DNA from: JBOGIG01 sp050742455
GTDB taxonomy: Bacteria; Actinomycetota; Acidimicrobiia; Acidimicrobiales; JBOGIG01
Length of the DNA stretch: 60,966 nucleotides
Reading direction: 5' to 3'
NCBI GenBank assembly: GCA_050742455.1
Contig: JBOGIG010000066.1
Coordinates: 1 to 60,966 of the forward strand
This document shows, in pieces, positions 1 through 8,579 of the stretch. The notes beneath the pieces are model-generated. The model was not told the DNA's origin and ran no database searches. It saw only the letters and a program-made list of their open reading frames with translations. Positions within the stretch are counted from its first letter, which is position 1, and every line of letters starts with the position of its first letter. The position numbers and the translations under genes were made by a program.

Positions 1-883
1 CCAGCGCGGCGACGACCTCCACCATGACTTCTCCGGCCTCGGTCGGGTTGAGGGCCACCCGGGCCCCGGCGTCGGCCAGGGCATCCATCTTGGCCTGAGC
101 GGTGCCTTTTGACCCAGAGATGATGGCCCCGGCGTGTCCCATCTTCTTACCCGGCGGGGCGGTGACCCCGGCGATGTAGACCACCACCGGCTTGTCCATC
201 TCCTTGGCGATGTACTCGGCCGCCTTCTCCTCCTCGGCCCCGCCGATCTCGCCGATCATCATGACGGCCCGGGTCTCGGGATCGGCCTGGAAGGCGGCCA
301 GGCAGGCGATGAAGTTGGTGCCCGGCACGGGGTCGCCTCCGATACCGACGCAGGTGGTTTGGCCCACCCCCTTCTGGGACAGTTCGTGCAGAGCTTGGTA
401 GGTGAGCGTGCCCGAACGGCTCACGATTCCCACCGGACCGCCGGGGAGAGCAATGTCGCCCGAGGTGATGCCGATGTTGCACTTGCCGGGCGAGATGATC
501 CCCGGGCAGTTGGGGCCGAGAAGGCGTGTGGCAGGAAACTCCGAAATGAGGCGGTTGTAGAAAAGTGCCTCGTCCTGGGCCGGAATGCCCTCGGTGATGC
601 ATACCACGAAGGCCACCCCGGCCTCGGCCGCCTCGATGATCGCGGCGGGGGCGAAACGGGGCGGGACCGAAATGAACGATGCCGTGGCTCCCGTGGCCGC
701 CACCGCCTCGGCCACCGAGTCGAACACGGGGATCCCGTCCACGTCCTGGCCGCCCTTACCCGGAGTCACTCCCGCCACCACTTTGGTCCCGTAGTCCCGG
801 TTGCGCAGGCCGTGAAAGCGGCCCTGGCCCCCGGTCAGGCCCTGGACCAGGACCCGCGTGTTTTGGTCCACGAATATGCTCAC
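1..883 (-). CDS. sucD: Succinyl-CoA ligase alpha subunit SucD (3' end cut by the window edge)
   Basis: This is the CoA-binding and phosphohistidine subunit of succinyl-CoA synthetase, which makes ATP or GTP from succinyl-CoA in the TCA cycle. The GTG start at 883 shares a GTGA overlap with the sucC stop, so the pair is translationally coupled. An N-terminal CoA-binding Rossmann domain leads to the catalytic motif GHAGAI, whose His250 is the phosphorylated residue of the family. About 294 codons are visible. The family is 290 to 300 residues long, so only the last few residues and the stop are missing at base 1. Confidence 0.97.
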   Translation of the reverse strand, partial: MSIFVDQNTRVLVQGLTGGQGRFHGLRNRDYGTKVVAGVTPGKGGQDVDGIPVFDSVAEAVAATGATASFISVPPRFAPAAIIEAAEAGVAFVVCITEGIPAQDEALFYNRLISEFPATRLLGPNCPGIISPGKCNIGITSGDIALPGGPVGIVSRSGTLTYQALHELSQKGVGQTTCVGIGGDPVPGTNFIACLAAFQADPETRAVMMIGEIGGAEEEKAAEYIAKEMDKPVVVYIAGVTAPPGKKMGHAGAIISGSKGTAQAKMDALADAGARVALNPTEAGEVMVEVVAAL

Positions 884-2028
884 TTGGCGCCTCCGGCGAG
901 CTCGACTGCCCGGCGGGCGGCTTCGAGCATGGTGGGTTTGACGATCAGTCGGTCGGATTCGTGCTCGGACAGGATGGCCCGGCCGGCCTCGGCGTTGGTG
1001 CCGTCCAGGCGAAGGACCAGGGGCGAGGACAGCTTCACCCGTCCCATGGCCTCGACAATGCCATTGGCCACCTCGTCGCAACGGGTGATTCCTCCGAAAA
1101 TATTGATGAAGATGGACCGTACGTCGGAGTCGGCGTTGATGACCTCCAGGGCCCCGGCCATGACTTCGGCGTTGGCCCCTCCACCGATGTCCAAGAAGTT
1201 GGCCGGCTTGCCCCCTACCTGGTTGACCACGTCGCACGTGCTCATGGCGAGGCCCGCCCCGTTGGCGATGATGCCCACCGAACCTTCCAGGCCCACGTAC
1301 TGCAGTCCCTTGTCCCGAGCGCGACGCTCCCTGTCGTCGAGGACCTGGGCGGCGCGGAACTCGTCCCACTCGGGATGGCGGTAGGCAGCGCTGTCGTCCA
1401 AGGTCACCTTGGCGTCTAAGGCATGGACCCTGCCGTCGGGGGTGAGGATCAACGGATTGATCTCGGCCAGGTCAGCGTCCCCTTCGACGAAGCAGCGGTA
1501 CAGGGCGACGAGCATCTCGGCCGCGCCGGCCCGAGCCTTCTCGTCCAAGTTGGCCGCCGCCACCAGTTCCTTGGCCGCCTGGATGGACAGACCGTCGACC
1601 GGATTGATGTGCAGGCGGGCTATGGCCTCGGGATTCTCCTCGGCCACCTGTTCGATCTCCACCCCGCCCTCGGCCGAGACCATGGCCAGGTGCTTCTTGG
1701 CTCCCCGGTCCAGAGTGAAGCTGGCGTAGTACTCAGCAGCGATGTCACTGGCGTGCTCGACCCACAAGCGATTGACCACGTGGCCCTTGATGTCCATACC
1801 CAAGATGGCCGATGCATGGGTCCGCACCTCCTGGGCGTTGGCCGCCAGCTTGATCCCCCCGGCCTTGCCCCGGCCCCCCACTTGGACCTGGGCCTTGACC
1901 ACCACGGGATAACCGGCCGCCTCGGCCTGGGCCAGCGCCTCGTCGACGTCATCGGCCACCCCCCCGGCTGACACCGGTATACCGAATCGGGCAAAATACT
2001 GCTTGCCCTGATATTCGAACAGGTCCAC
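880..2028 (-). CDS. sucC: Succinyl-CoA ligase beta subunit SucC
   Basis: This 382-residue protein is the ATP-grasp subunit of succinyl-CoA synthetase, partner of SucD in the cytoplasmic TCA cycle. It opens with MDLFEYQGKQYFA, the classic start of the family, and carries the ligand-binding stretches IIANGAGLAMSTCD and ANFLDIGGGA and a C-terminal RLDGTNAEAG. The start is GTG at 2028, immediately after the TAG stop of the B12-binding gene, so translation is probably coupled on both sides. Confidence 0.97.
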   Translation of the reverse strand: MDLFEYQGKQYFARFGIPVSAGGVADDVDEALAQAEAAGYPVVVKAQVQVGGRGKAGGIKLAANAQEVRTHASAILGMDIKGHVVNRLWVEHASDIAAEYYASFTLDRGAKKHLAMVSAEGGVEIEQVAEENPEAIARLHINPVDGLSIQAAKELVAAANLDEKARAGAAEMLVALYRCFVEGDADLAEINPLILTPDGRVHALDAKVTLDDSAAYRHPEWDEFRAAQVLDDRERRARDKGLQYVGLEGSVGIIANGAGLAMSTCDVVNQVGGKPANFLDIGGGANAEVMAGALEVINADSDVRSIFINIFGGITRCDEVANGIVEAMGRVKLSSPLVLRLDGTNAEAGRAILSEHESDRLIVKPTMLEAARRAVELAGGAK

Positions 2029-2460
2029 CTAATCGTTCCCTTCACCAGGCATCTGGCCGGACTCCCGCTCGTCCAGAGCACGGGCCAGCCAATCGGATAT
2101 GGACGGCAGCGAGGCGCCGGGAGTGAACACCTCTGCCACGCCGAACTTCTTTAGTTGGGGGATGTCCTCGTCGGGAATGATCCCCCCGCAAACGACCACC
2201 ACGTCTCCCCTGCCTGCCGCGGCCAGACTTTCGGTAATCCGGGGCACCAGGGTCATGTGCGCCCCCGACAGAAGCGATAGACCCACGGCATCGGCGTCCT
2301 CTTGGACCACGGCCCCGACCACCTGTTCGGGGGTTTGGTGCAGCCCGGTGTAGATCACCTCGAAGCCGGCGTCGCGCAGCGACCGGGCGATCACTTTGGC
2401 GCCGCGGTCATGCCCGTCAAGCCCGGGCTTGGCCACCACCACTCTGTAGGGGCGTTGCAT
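2029..2460 (-). CDS. Stand-alone cobalamin-binding small subunit of an acyl-CoA mutase (methylmalonyl- or isobutyryl-CoA mutase type)
   Basis: This 143-residue protein is a complete B12-binding domain without a catalytic TIM barrel. The base-off/His-on motif DxHxxG is present as D15, H17 and G20, followed by SxL (S62 to L64) and the GG turn (G92, G93). In the family such a subunit pairs with a separate large mutase subunit, absent from this window, to rearrange methylmalonyl-CoA to succinyl-CoA or isobutyryl-CoA to butyryl-CoA. Its stop directly precedes the sucC start. The substrate cannot be told from this subunit alone. The ATG start fits the conserved N-terminus RVVVAKPGLDGHDRG but lies inside the upstream gene. 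Confidence 0.9.
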   Translation of the reverse strand: MQRPYRVVVAKPGLDGHDRGAKVIARSLRDAGFEVIYTGLHQTPEQVVGAVVQEDADAVGLSLLSGAHMTLVPRITESLAAAGRGDVVVVCGGIIPDEDIPQLKKFGVAEVFTPGASLPSISDWLARALDERESGQMPGEGND

Positions 2461-2929
2461 CGGTCCGCCATCCTAAGAGCATTGCCGCCCACACCGCCAA
2501 GACGGCAACGCTGGTGACCTCTGCAAAGATGGCAACTCCACCGGAATACGAGATGCCCGGCTCCATGAACTGGAACAGCCCGTTGGTCAGGGTCACGATG
2601 TAACCGATCAGAGTTCCCAGGGCGAACAGGGCGCCCCCGATACCCAGGGCCGCCTGGCCCCACGGCTGCCCCAGCACCGGCACCTTTTCCATCGCTGGGA
2701 CCAACGTGGCGATCAGGGCGAACGCCACCACCAGCCCGATGATGAAGTTGGCCAGGAACAACGGACCGATGGTCGGGATGTGCCGGTAGCCTGCCGAAGC
2801 CCATAGGTGGAGATGGACGATGGCGATGGCCAGCATCATGGCCGCTCCCACCAGGGCGAGCGAGGCATGCAATTGGCTCGACGCCACCCCTTTGGGTCCA
2901 CCGGCCTTCTTTTTCTTGGTCGCGTTCAC
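2417..2929 (-). CDS. Uncharacterised four-helix integral membrane protein
   Basis: This 170-residue protein begins with a Lys-rich cytoplasmic stretch (residues 4 to 14) and has four predicted membrane helices at about 22-44, 56-78, 93-115 and 129-153. Several histidines (His39, His41, His50) sit at the end of helix 1, but I see no assignable motif. The start is GTG at 2929. Its 3' end overlaps the cobalamin-binding gene by 44 bases in another frame, which suggests co-translation. I do not recognise the family; position suggests cotranscription with the mutase subunit and sucCD. Confidence 0.8.
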   Translation of the reverse strand: MNATKKKKAGGPKGVASSQLHASLALVGAAMMLAIAIVHLHLWASAGYRHIPTIGPLFLANFIIGLVVAFALIATLVPAMEKVPVLGQPWGQAALGIGGALFALGTLIGYIVTLTNGLFQFMEPGISYSGGVAIFAEVTSVAVLAVWAAMLLGWRTDATPLQSGGGQARA

Positions 2930-2966
2930 ACCTTGTATTCGTTACCGAGGCGCAATACAGATTCCT

Positions 2967-5267
2967 TCATGCCCTTTTCAGGGGCGTCAGGGCCAAGAGG
3001 AAGCGCTTTTCCCCGACCCCCACGAACTCGATGGTGGCCTCGGACTGCTCTCCCTCGCCCCGCAGGGCCTTGACCGTGCCCTCCCCCCAGCGGGTGTGCA
3101 CCACGGCGTCTCCGACCACCAAGCCCAGCAACTCAGCCCCCGTCGTGCGCACCGGGTGTCGGCGGGGTTGGTCCCCCCCGCCCGCCGGCCTACCGCGGCG
3201 GCCGCCGCCGAATGGGGGCGACCCCACTTCGTCGTCGGGGTCATAGGAGCCCATCGACCGCCGGCTGCCCCAGCCGTAGGAACTGGAACCGCCGAACTGG
3301 CGGGAGTGGGGGTCATGGACCAGCAATGACTCGGGGATCTCGTCAAGGAACCGGCTGGGGGGGTTGTACTGGGGCGAGCCGTACAGGGACCTCGTCCAGG
3401 CGTTGGACAAGAAGAGCCGCTGGCGGGCCCGGGTGATGCCCACATAGCACAGCCGCCGCTCCTCCTCCAGCTCGTCGGGATCGACAAGAGAGCGAGCATG
3501 GGGGAACACTCCGTCCTCCATCCCCACGAGGAAAGCCGCCCCGAACTCCAGACCCTTGGCCGTGTGCAGGGTCATGAGCACCACTTCGGGCTCGTCGTCG
3601 GGCAACTCGTCGGCGTCGGCCACCAGGGCCACTGCCTCCAAGAAGCTCTCGGTGTCGGGGTACTCACCGGCCATGCCCACCAATTCGGCCAGGTTCTCCA
3701 GACGGCCCTCGGCTTCGTGGGAAAGGCCCGACTCGCCCTGGGCCTGGACTTCGAGCTCTTGGCCGTAGCCGGTCATCTCGATCACGGCCTCGACCATGGC
3801 CTCGGGGGAGGAGCCGACCAGCAGCCCTCCCAGATCGGACAGCACGCCGGCCAGCTGCTCCAGGCCCTTGAGCGCCCGCCCGGTGATCCCCGCATCCCGG
3901 GCCGAGGCCGCTGCGGCGGCAAAGGTCCGCCGGGGACCCGCGTACCCATCGTCGGCCGCCACCCAAGCGTCCAGACGAGCGACGCTGGCGTCCCCCACGC
4001 CCCGTTTGGGCACGTTGAGTATGCGCTTGAGGCTGACTTCGTCATCGGGGTTGACCAGGACCCGCAGGTAGGCCAGCACGTCCTTGACTTCCTTGCGGTC
4101 GTAGAACTTGATGCCCCCCACCACCTTGTAGGCGACTCCATGGCGGACCAGTTCTTCCTCCAGCACCCGGCTTTGGGCGTTGGCCCGGTAGAACACGGCC
4201 ATGTCCTGATAGCCGAACTGGCCCGAGGAGGCCAGGCTTTTCAACTGGGTCACCACCCAGCGGGCCTCGTCGTATTCGTCTGACCCACAGAATCGGGTGA
4301 CCTTGGCCCCCGGTCCCGACTCGGTCCACAGCCTCTTGGGGGTACGCCGCTCGTTGTTGGCGATCACGGCATTGGCCGCGTCGAGGATGTTCTGGGTCGA
4401 GCGATAATTTTGCTCCAGCTTGACCACGGTGGCGTCGGGAAACACGGTTGAGAACTCCATGATGTTGGAGATGTCCGCTCCCCGGAAGCGGTACACGCTC
4501 TGATCCGTGTCGCCCACCACGCACACATTTCCGTGATCGGACCCCAACAGCATGACCAACTCATTCTGGACGGCGTTGGTGTCCTGGTACTCGTCGACCA
4601 GGATGTGACGGAACCGGCGCCGGAACGACTCGCAGATGTCGCTGCGAGCCCGAAGCATCGCAACAGTGACCATGATCAGATCGTCGAAGTCCAAGGCATT
4701 GGCCGCCCGCAGGCGCTCCTGGTACAGGCCATAGGCTTGGGCGACGCGCCGCTCGAATATGGTGGTGGCCGCATCAGCTACCTCCGAAGGCCCAAGGGTG
4801 GCGCTCTTGGCTGCGCTGATGGCGCCGGCGGTGACCCGGGGCGAGATCTTGCGGGTGTCGATGTTGAGGTCTTCGAGCACATAGCGGGCCAGGCGAACCG
4901 AGTCGGCCTGGTCGTAGATGGTGAACCCGGGCCGATAGCCGGCATCTTGGGCGTGGCGGCGCAGGATGCGCACGCAAGCCGAGTGAAAGGTGGAGACCCA
5001 CATGTCGGCGGCATCGGGGCCCACCAGCTGGGCCACCCGCTTTTTCATCTCCCCGGCCGCCTTGTTGGTGAAGGTGATGGCCAGGACCTGATATGGCGCA
5101 ACGTTCCGCTCGGCCATCAGGTACGCGATCCGCCGGGTCAGGACGCGGGTCTTGCCCGATCCGGCTCCGGCCACCACCAAGAGGGGCCCCTGGCCGTGGG
5201 TCACGGCGGCCAATTGGGCCGGGTTCAGACCATCGAGCAATGCCTCGGTGGCCGGGACTACTCCCAC
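2967..5267 (-). CDS. pcrA: ATP-dependent DNA helicase PcrA/UvrD1 (superfamily 1A)
   Basis: This 3'-to-5' DNA helicase acts in nucleotide excision repair and in removing stalled complexes. I choose GTG at 5267, overlapping the guaA stop by 10 bases, because the 39 upstream in-frame codons are antisense-like coding of guaA; this gives 766 residues, normal for the family. It has the Q-motif (Q18), Walker A AGAGSGKT (33-40), Walker B VDEYQDTN, the GDTDQSVYRFRGA motif and VLMTLHTAKGLEF. A Gly/Arg/Ser-rich linker leads to a C-terminal Tudor-like segment starting near GDAVVHTRWGEGTV, which in PcrA binds RNA polymerase. Confidence 0.95.
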   Translation of the reverse strand: MGVVPATEALLDGLNPAQLAAVTHGQGPLLVVAGAGSGKTRVLTRRIAYLMAERNVAPYQVLAITFTNKAAGEMKKRVAQLVGPDAADMWVSTFHSACVRILRRHAQDAGYRPGFTIYDQADSVRLARYVLEDLNIDTRKISPRVTAGAISAAKSATLGPSEVADAATTIFERRVAQAYGLYQERLRAANALDFDDLIMVTVAMLRARSDICESFRRRFRHILVDEYQDTNAVQNELVMLLGSDHGNVCVVGDTDQSVYRFRGADISNIMEFSTVFPDATVVKLEQNYRSTQNILDAANAVIANNERRTPKRLWTESGPGAKVTRFCGSDEYDEARWVVTQLKSLASSGQFGYQDMAVFYRANAQSRVLEEELVRHGVAYKVVGGIKFYDRKEVKDVLAYLRVLVNPDDEVSLKRILNVPKRGVGDASVARLDAWVAADDGYAGPRRTFAAAAASARDAGITGRALKGLEQLAGVLSDLGGLLVGSSPEAMVEAVIEMTGYGQELEVQAQGESGLSHEAEGRLENLAELVGMAGEYPDTESFLEAVALVADADELPDDEPEVVLMTLHTAKGLEFGAAFLVGMEDGVFPHARSLVDPDELEEERRLCYVGITRARQRLFLSNAWTRSLYGSPQYNPPSRFLDEIPESLLVHDPHSRQFGGSSSYGWGSRRSMGSYDPDDEVGSPPFGGGRRGRPAGGGDQPRRHPVRTTGAELLGLVVGDAVVHTRWGEGTVKALRGEGEQSEATIEFVGVGEKRFLLALTPLKRA

Positions 5268-6793
5268 TCGATGGTGCCGGGGGGCTTGGCCGTGATGTCC
5301 AGTGCCACCCGATTGACCCCGGGCACCTCGTTGATGATGCGGCCCGACAGCTTCTCCAACAAATCGTAGGGAAGGCGGGCCCAATCGGCCGTCATGGCGT
5401 CGTCGCTGGTCACCGCCCGGATGATGATGGGATAGGCGTAGGTGCGCTCGTCACCCATGACCCCGACGGTCCGGGCCACCACCAGCACGGCGAAGCTCTG
5501 CCACAGATCGCGGTACAGGCCGGCCTTTTTGATCTCCTCGGTGACGATGGCGTCGGCGGCCCGGAGGATGTCGACCCGCTCGGGGGTGATGGTCCCCACT
5601 ATGCGCACGGCCAGTCCGGGACCAGGGAAGGGCTGGCGCCACACGATCTCCTCGGGCAGGCCCAGCTCCTCGCCCACCGCCCTGACCTCATCCTTGAACA
5701 GGCTCCGCAGCGGCTCCACCAGTTCGAACTCCATGTCATCGGGTAGTCCACCCACGTTGTGGTGCGACTTGATCCGGGCCGCGTCTTTGGTCCCCGACTC
5801 GATGACGTCTGGATACAAGGTGCCCTGGACCAGGAAGCGGGCATCCTCGTAGCCGGCGGCCACCTCTTCGAATATGCGGATGAAAAGCTCGCCTATGGTC
5901 TTGCGCTTGGTCTCGGGATCGGCCAGGTCTGCCAGGGCAGCCATGAACCGATCGGCCGCCTTGACGTGGACCAGGTCCATCGAGAACTGGCGGGCGAAGG
6001 TCGCCTCGACCTGCTCGGATTCCCCCGAGCGCATCAGACCGGTGTCCACGTAGACGCAGGTCAGTTGATCGCCGATGGCCTTGTGCATCAGTGCGGCGGC
6101 CACGGCCGAGTCCACCCCACCGGACAGGGCGCATATGACCCGCTCGGAGCCCACTTGGCGACGCACCGCATCAACTGTGGTCTCGATGATGGAGGTGTGG
6201 GTCCAGGTGGGTCGGGCCCCCACGGCGTCGAAGAGGAAGCGCTTGATGACATCCTGGCCCCGCGAGGTATGAGCCACCTCGGGATGGAACTGGACCCCGT
6301 ACAGTCCCCGATCACGGTTCTCCATTCCCGCAACTGGGGAATCGGCCGATCGGGCGGTGACGGCGAACCCGTCGGGGGCCTCGGTTATGGAGTCGAAATG
6401 GCTCATCCAGACATCCTGCCCACTGGCCAGGTCGCCGAGCAGGCCCGAGCGTGAAACGACATCGAGGGTAGTGCGTCCGTACTCTCCCCGACCGGTGCAG
6501 GCCACCTCGCCCCCGAGGTCCTGGGCCATGAGCTGTGCCCCATAGCAAATGCCGAGAATCGGCACTCCCAGTCCGTACACGTCGGGGTCGAGCCCAGGAG
6601 CGCCTGGGGCGTGGACCGACTTCGGTCCCCCGGACAAGATGATGCCCACCGGTCCGTGCGCCATGATCTCGGCGGCCGTGGCGCCGTGCGGCACGATTTC
6701 GGAGTAAACGTGAGCCTCGCGCACCCGGCGGGCGATCAGTTGGGCGTACTGAGCCCCGAAGTCGACCACCACAATGCTGTCGAAGTCACTCAC
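5258..6793 (-). CDS. guaA: GMP synthase (glutamine-hydrolysing) GuaA
   Basis: This 511-residue enzyme aminates XMP to GMP using glutamine and ATP. The class I amidotransferase domain has the triad Cys83 (in GICYGAQ), His170 and Glu172. The ATP pyrophosphatase domain carries the P-loop SGGVDS at 224-229, and the dimerisation domain ends in the usual TIEWE. The start is GTG at 6793, and three copies of an 11-bp direct repeat lie over and upstream of it. It is transcribed after guaB3, so two purine genes sit together. Confidence 0.98.
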   Translation of the reverse strand: MSDFDSIVVVDFGAQYAQLIARRVREAHVYSEIVPHGATAAEIMAHGPVGIILSGGPKSVHAPGAPGLDPDVYGLGVPILGICYGAQLMAQDLGGEVACTGRGEYGRTTLDVVSRSGLLGDLASGQDVWMSHFDSITEAPDGFAVTARSADSPVAGMENRDRGLYGVQFHPEVAHTSRGQDVIKRFLFDAVGARPTWTHTSIIETTVDAVRRQVGSERVICALSGGVDSAVAAALMHKAIGDQLTCVYVDTGLMRSGESEQVEATFARQFSMDLVHVKAADRFMAALADLADPETKRKTIGELFIRIFEEVAAGYEDARFLVQGTLYPDVIESGTKDAARIKSHHNVGGLPDDMEFELVEPLRSLFKDEVRAVGEELGLPEEIVWRQPFPGPGLAVRIVGTITPERVDILRAADAIVTEEIKKAGLYRDLWQSFAVLVVARTVGVMGDERTYAYPIIIRAVTSDDAMTADWARLPYDLLEKLSGRIINEVPGVNRVALDITAKPPGTIEWE

Positions 6794-6840
6794 AGTCTTG
6801 GCTCATACAAATACACTCACGGTCGCTATCACTCACGGTC
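6787..6840 (-). repeat. Three direct repeats GACYGTGAGTG upstream of guaA
   Basis: On the minus strand GACCGTGAGTG occurs at 6830-6840 and 6814-6824, and GACTGTGAGTG at 6787-6797. Starts are 16 and 27 bases apart. The third copy contains the guaA GTG start. The layout resembles a multi-site operator, but no regulator is identified. Confidence 0.55.
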
Positions 6841-6880
6841 AGAGCCATCCACGGACAGGCCAAATAGGCGGTGCGCCCGG

Positions 6881-8044
6881 TCAGCGGCCCATCCCCACGC
6901 CCTGGGACCTCTGGAGCGCCTTGCCCTCGGTCTGCAGGGCCGGGGCGACCATGACTTCGGCCTTTTGGAACTCCTTGACCGTCTCGTAGCCGCAGGTCGC
7001 CATGGAGGTGCGCAGCGCCCCGAACAAGTTGAGGCGACCGTCGTTCTCGTGGGCCGGCCCCAACAGGATTTCCTTGAGCGTGCCCCTCACCGTGGTCTTG
7101 ACCCTGGCTCCCCGGGGCAGGGTCGGGTGGAAAGTAGCCATGCCCCAGTGGTAACCCCGCCCCGGAGCCTCATGGGCCGAGGTCAAGGGGGATCCGATCA
7201 TGACGGCGTCGGCCCCGCAGGCGATGGCCTTGGCGATGTCGCCCCCCTTGGACATCCCCCCGTCGGCGATGACGTGCACGTACACCCCAGTCTCGTCCAG
7301 GTGGCGCATCCGGGCCCCGGCGGCGTCGGCAATGGCCGTGGCCTGGGGAACCCCCACTCCGAGCACGCCTCGGGTGGTGCAGGCGTTGCCCGGTCCCACC
7401 CCGACCAGGATGCCCACTGCTCCGGTGCGCATGAGGTGGAGGGCCGCCTGGTATGAAGCGCATCCTCCCACGATGATGGGGATGTCGAATTCCCGGATGA
7501 ACCGCTTGAGGTTCAAGGGCTCCACTGTCTTGGACACGTGCTCGGCCGACACAACCGTGCCCTGGATGACCAGCAGGTCGAGTTCGGCCTCAAGGATGTA
7601 GGGAGCCAGGGCCTCAGTGCGCTGGGGGGTCACCGAGGCGGCTGACACCACGCCCGCTTCCTTGATCTGGGTGATGCGCCGGGTGACCAGTTCGGGCTTG
7701 ATGGGCTCGGTGTAGATCTGTTGCATGCGAGCCGTGGCCTTGTCGTTGTCCAGTTCGGAGATCTCCTCCAGCAGGGACTCGGGGTCCTCGTAGCGGGTCC
7801 ACAGCCCTTCCAGGTTCAATACACCGACACCACCTAGGCTGCCTACTTCGATGGCCGTGGCCGGGCTCACCACGCCGTCCATGGCTGCCGCCATCAATGG
7901 GAGCTCGAATCGGTAGGCGTCGATCTCCCAGGAGATGTCCACGTCCTCGGGATCGCGCGTCCTCCTGCTGGGGACTATGGCGATGTCATCGAAGCCGTAC
8001 GCCTGGCGACCCGACTTTCCCATGCCGATCTCGACCTCAGCCAC
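6881..8044 (-). CDS. guaB3: GuaB3, IMP dehydrogenase/GMP reductase family protein without CBS domains
   Basis: This 387-residue TIM-barrel protein belongs to the IMPDH/GMP reductase superfamily. The catalytic loop GNACTTRG places the nucleophile at Cys222. The CBS (Bateman) regulatory insertion of canonical IMPDH is absent, as is typical of the GuaB3 subfamily found in Actinobacteria and Cyanobacteria. Cyanobacterial GuaB3 has been described as an IMP dehydrogenase; to my knowledge the reaction of the actinobacterial form is not settled. The start is GTG at 8044. A canonical guaB is not in this window. Confidence 0.93.
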   Translation of the reverse strand: MAEVEIGMGKSGRQAYGFDDIAIVPSRRTRDPEDVDISWEIDAYRFELPLMAAAMDGVVSPATAIEVGSLGGVGVLNLEGLWTRYEDPESLLEEISELDNDKATARMQQIYTEPIKPELVTRRITQIKEAGVVSAASVTPQRTEALAPYILEAELDLLVIQGTVVSAEHVSKTVEPLNLKRFIREFDIPIIVGGCASYQAALHLMRTGAVGILVGVGPGNACTTRGVLGVGVPQATAIADAAGARMRHLDETGVYVHVIADGGMSKGGDIAKAIACGADAVMIGSPLTSAHEAPGRGYHWGMATFHPTLPRGARVKTTVRGTLKEILLGPAHENDGRLNLFGALRTSMATCGYETVKEFQKAEVMVAPALQTEGKALQRSQGVGMGR

Positions 8045-8131
8045 CGCATCTCCGTTCTCTGGAAGCCCTCGTGACTGGCGAGTCTAGTGCCGGCCGGGCC
8101 GGCCACACTTCGTGGCGTGTGTCCAGGATGC

Positions 8132-8521
8132 TCAGCGCAGGGCCCGAAGCACCTGCTTGGCCACCGCGGCATTCATCTCGTAGAGCACCGAGTTGCGGGC
8201 CCGTTCGACACGCTTGAGGACACCGTCACCGGCGGTGGCCTCGGCCATCGAGTCGAGGCTGGAGATCACCGCCCTCTTGGTGGAATCGGTGGCCTCGAAG
8301 CCCATGCGGGTGAGCTCCTTGACCAATTCGTTGCGCGACAAGCCTCCGGGGGCATTGCGAGCCAGGATGGTCAGTGCTCCCTTGGTCAGGTCCGAGGCCT
8401 GGTTGACCATGTCGACCACGGCCCCGACGTTCTCCGGCCGCCCCTCGACCGAGTCCAGCCATCGGCGGACCTTTTTTATGATTTCGGCGTGTGTTTCACC
8501 CTCGAAGCTGAGAATGGGCAT
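8132..8521 (-). CDS. Uncharacterised 129-residue helical protein
   Basis: I place the start at ATG 8521 (MPILSFEGETHAEII) because the 25 upstream in-frame codons run into the divergent transporter gene. The protein is rich in charged helical sequence, with a segment resembling a small winged-helix or helical repeat fold (about residues 50-90) containing NELVKELTRMGFEATDSTKR. No catalytic motif, membrane helix or signal peptide is seen. Downstream lies guaB3, about 87 bases away. I do not recognise the family. Confidence 0.7.
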   Translation of the reverse strand: MPILSFEGETHAEIIKKVRRWLDSVEGRPENVGAVVDMVNQASDLTKGALTILARNAPGGLSRNELVKELTRMGFEATDSTKRAVISSLDSMAEATAGDGVLKRVERARNSVLYEMNAAVAKQVLRALR

Positions 8522-8579
8522 GCCTTCAAGGCTACCCGGCCCGATCGCGATGGTGACGGCCGCCGGTAGCGTGGAATGA

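Noticed and set aside
134..1384. Long plus-strand open frame of 416 codons
   Set aside because: It is antisense to sucD and sucC. The sense proteins carry full family motifs, while this frame has Arg/Gly/Pro-biased composition and no domain.
8089..8106. GC palindrome before guaB3, considered as a terminator
   Set aside because: The GGCCGGC-type self-complementarity is expected by chance in such GC-rich sequence, and no tail follows.
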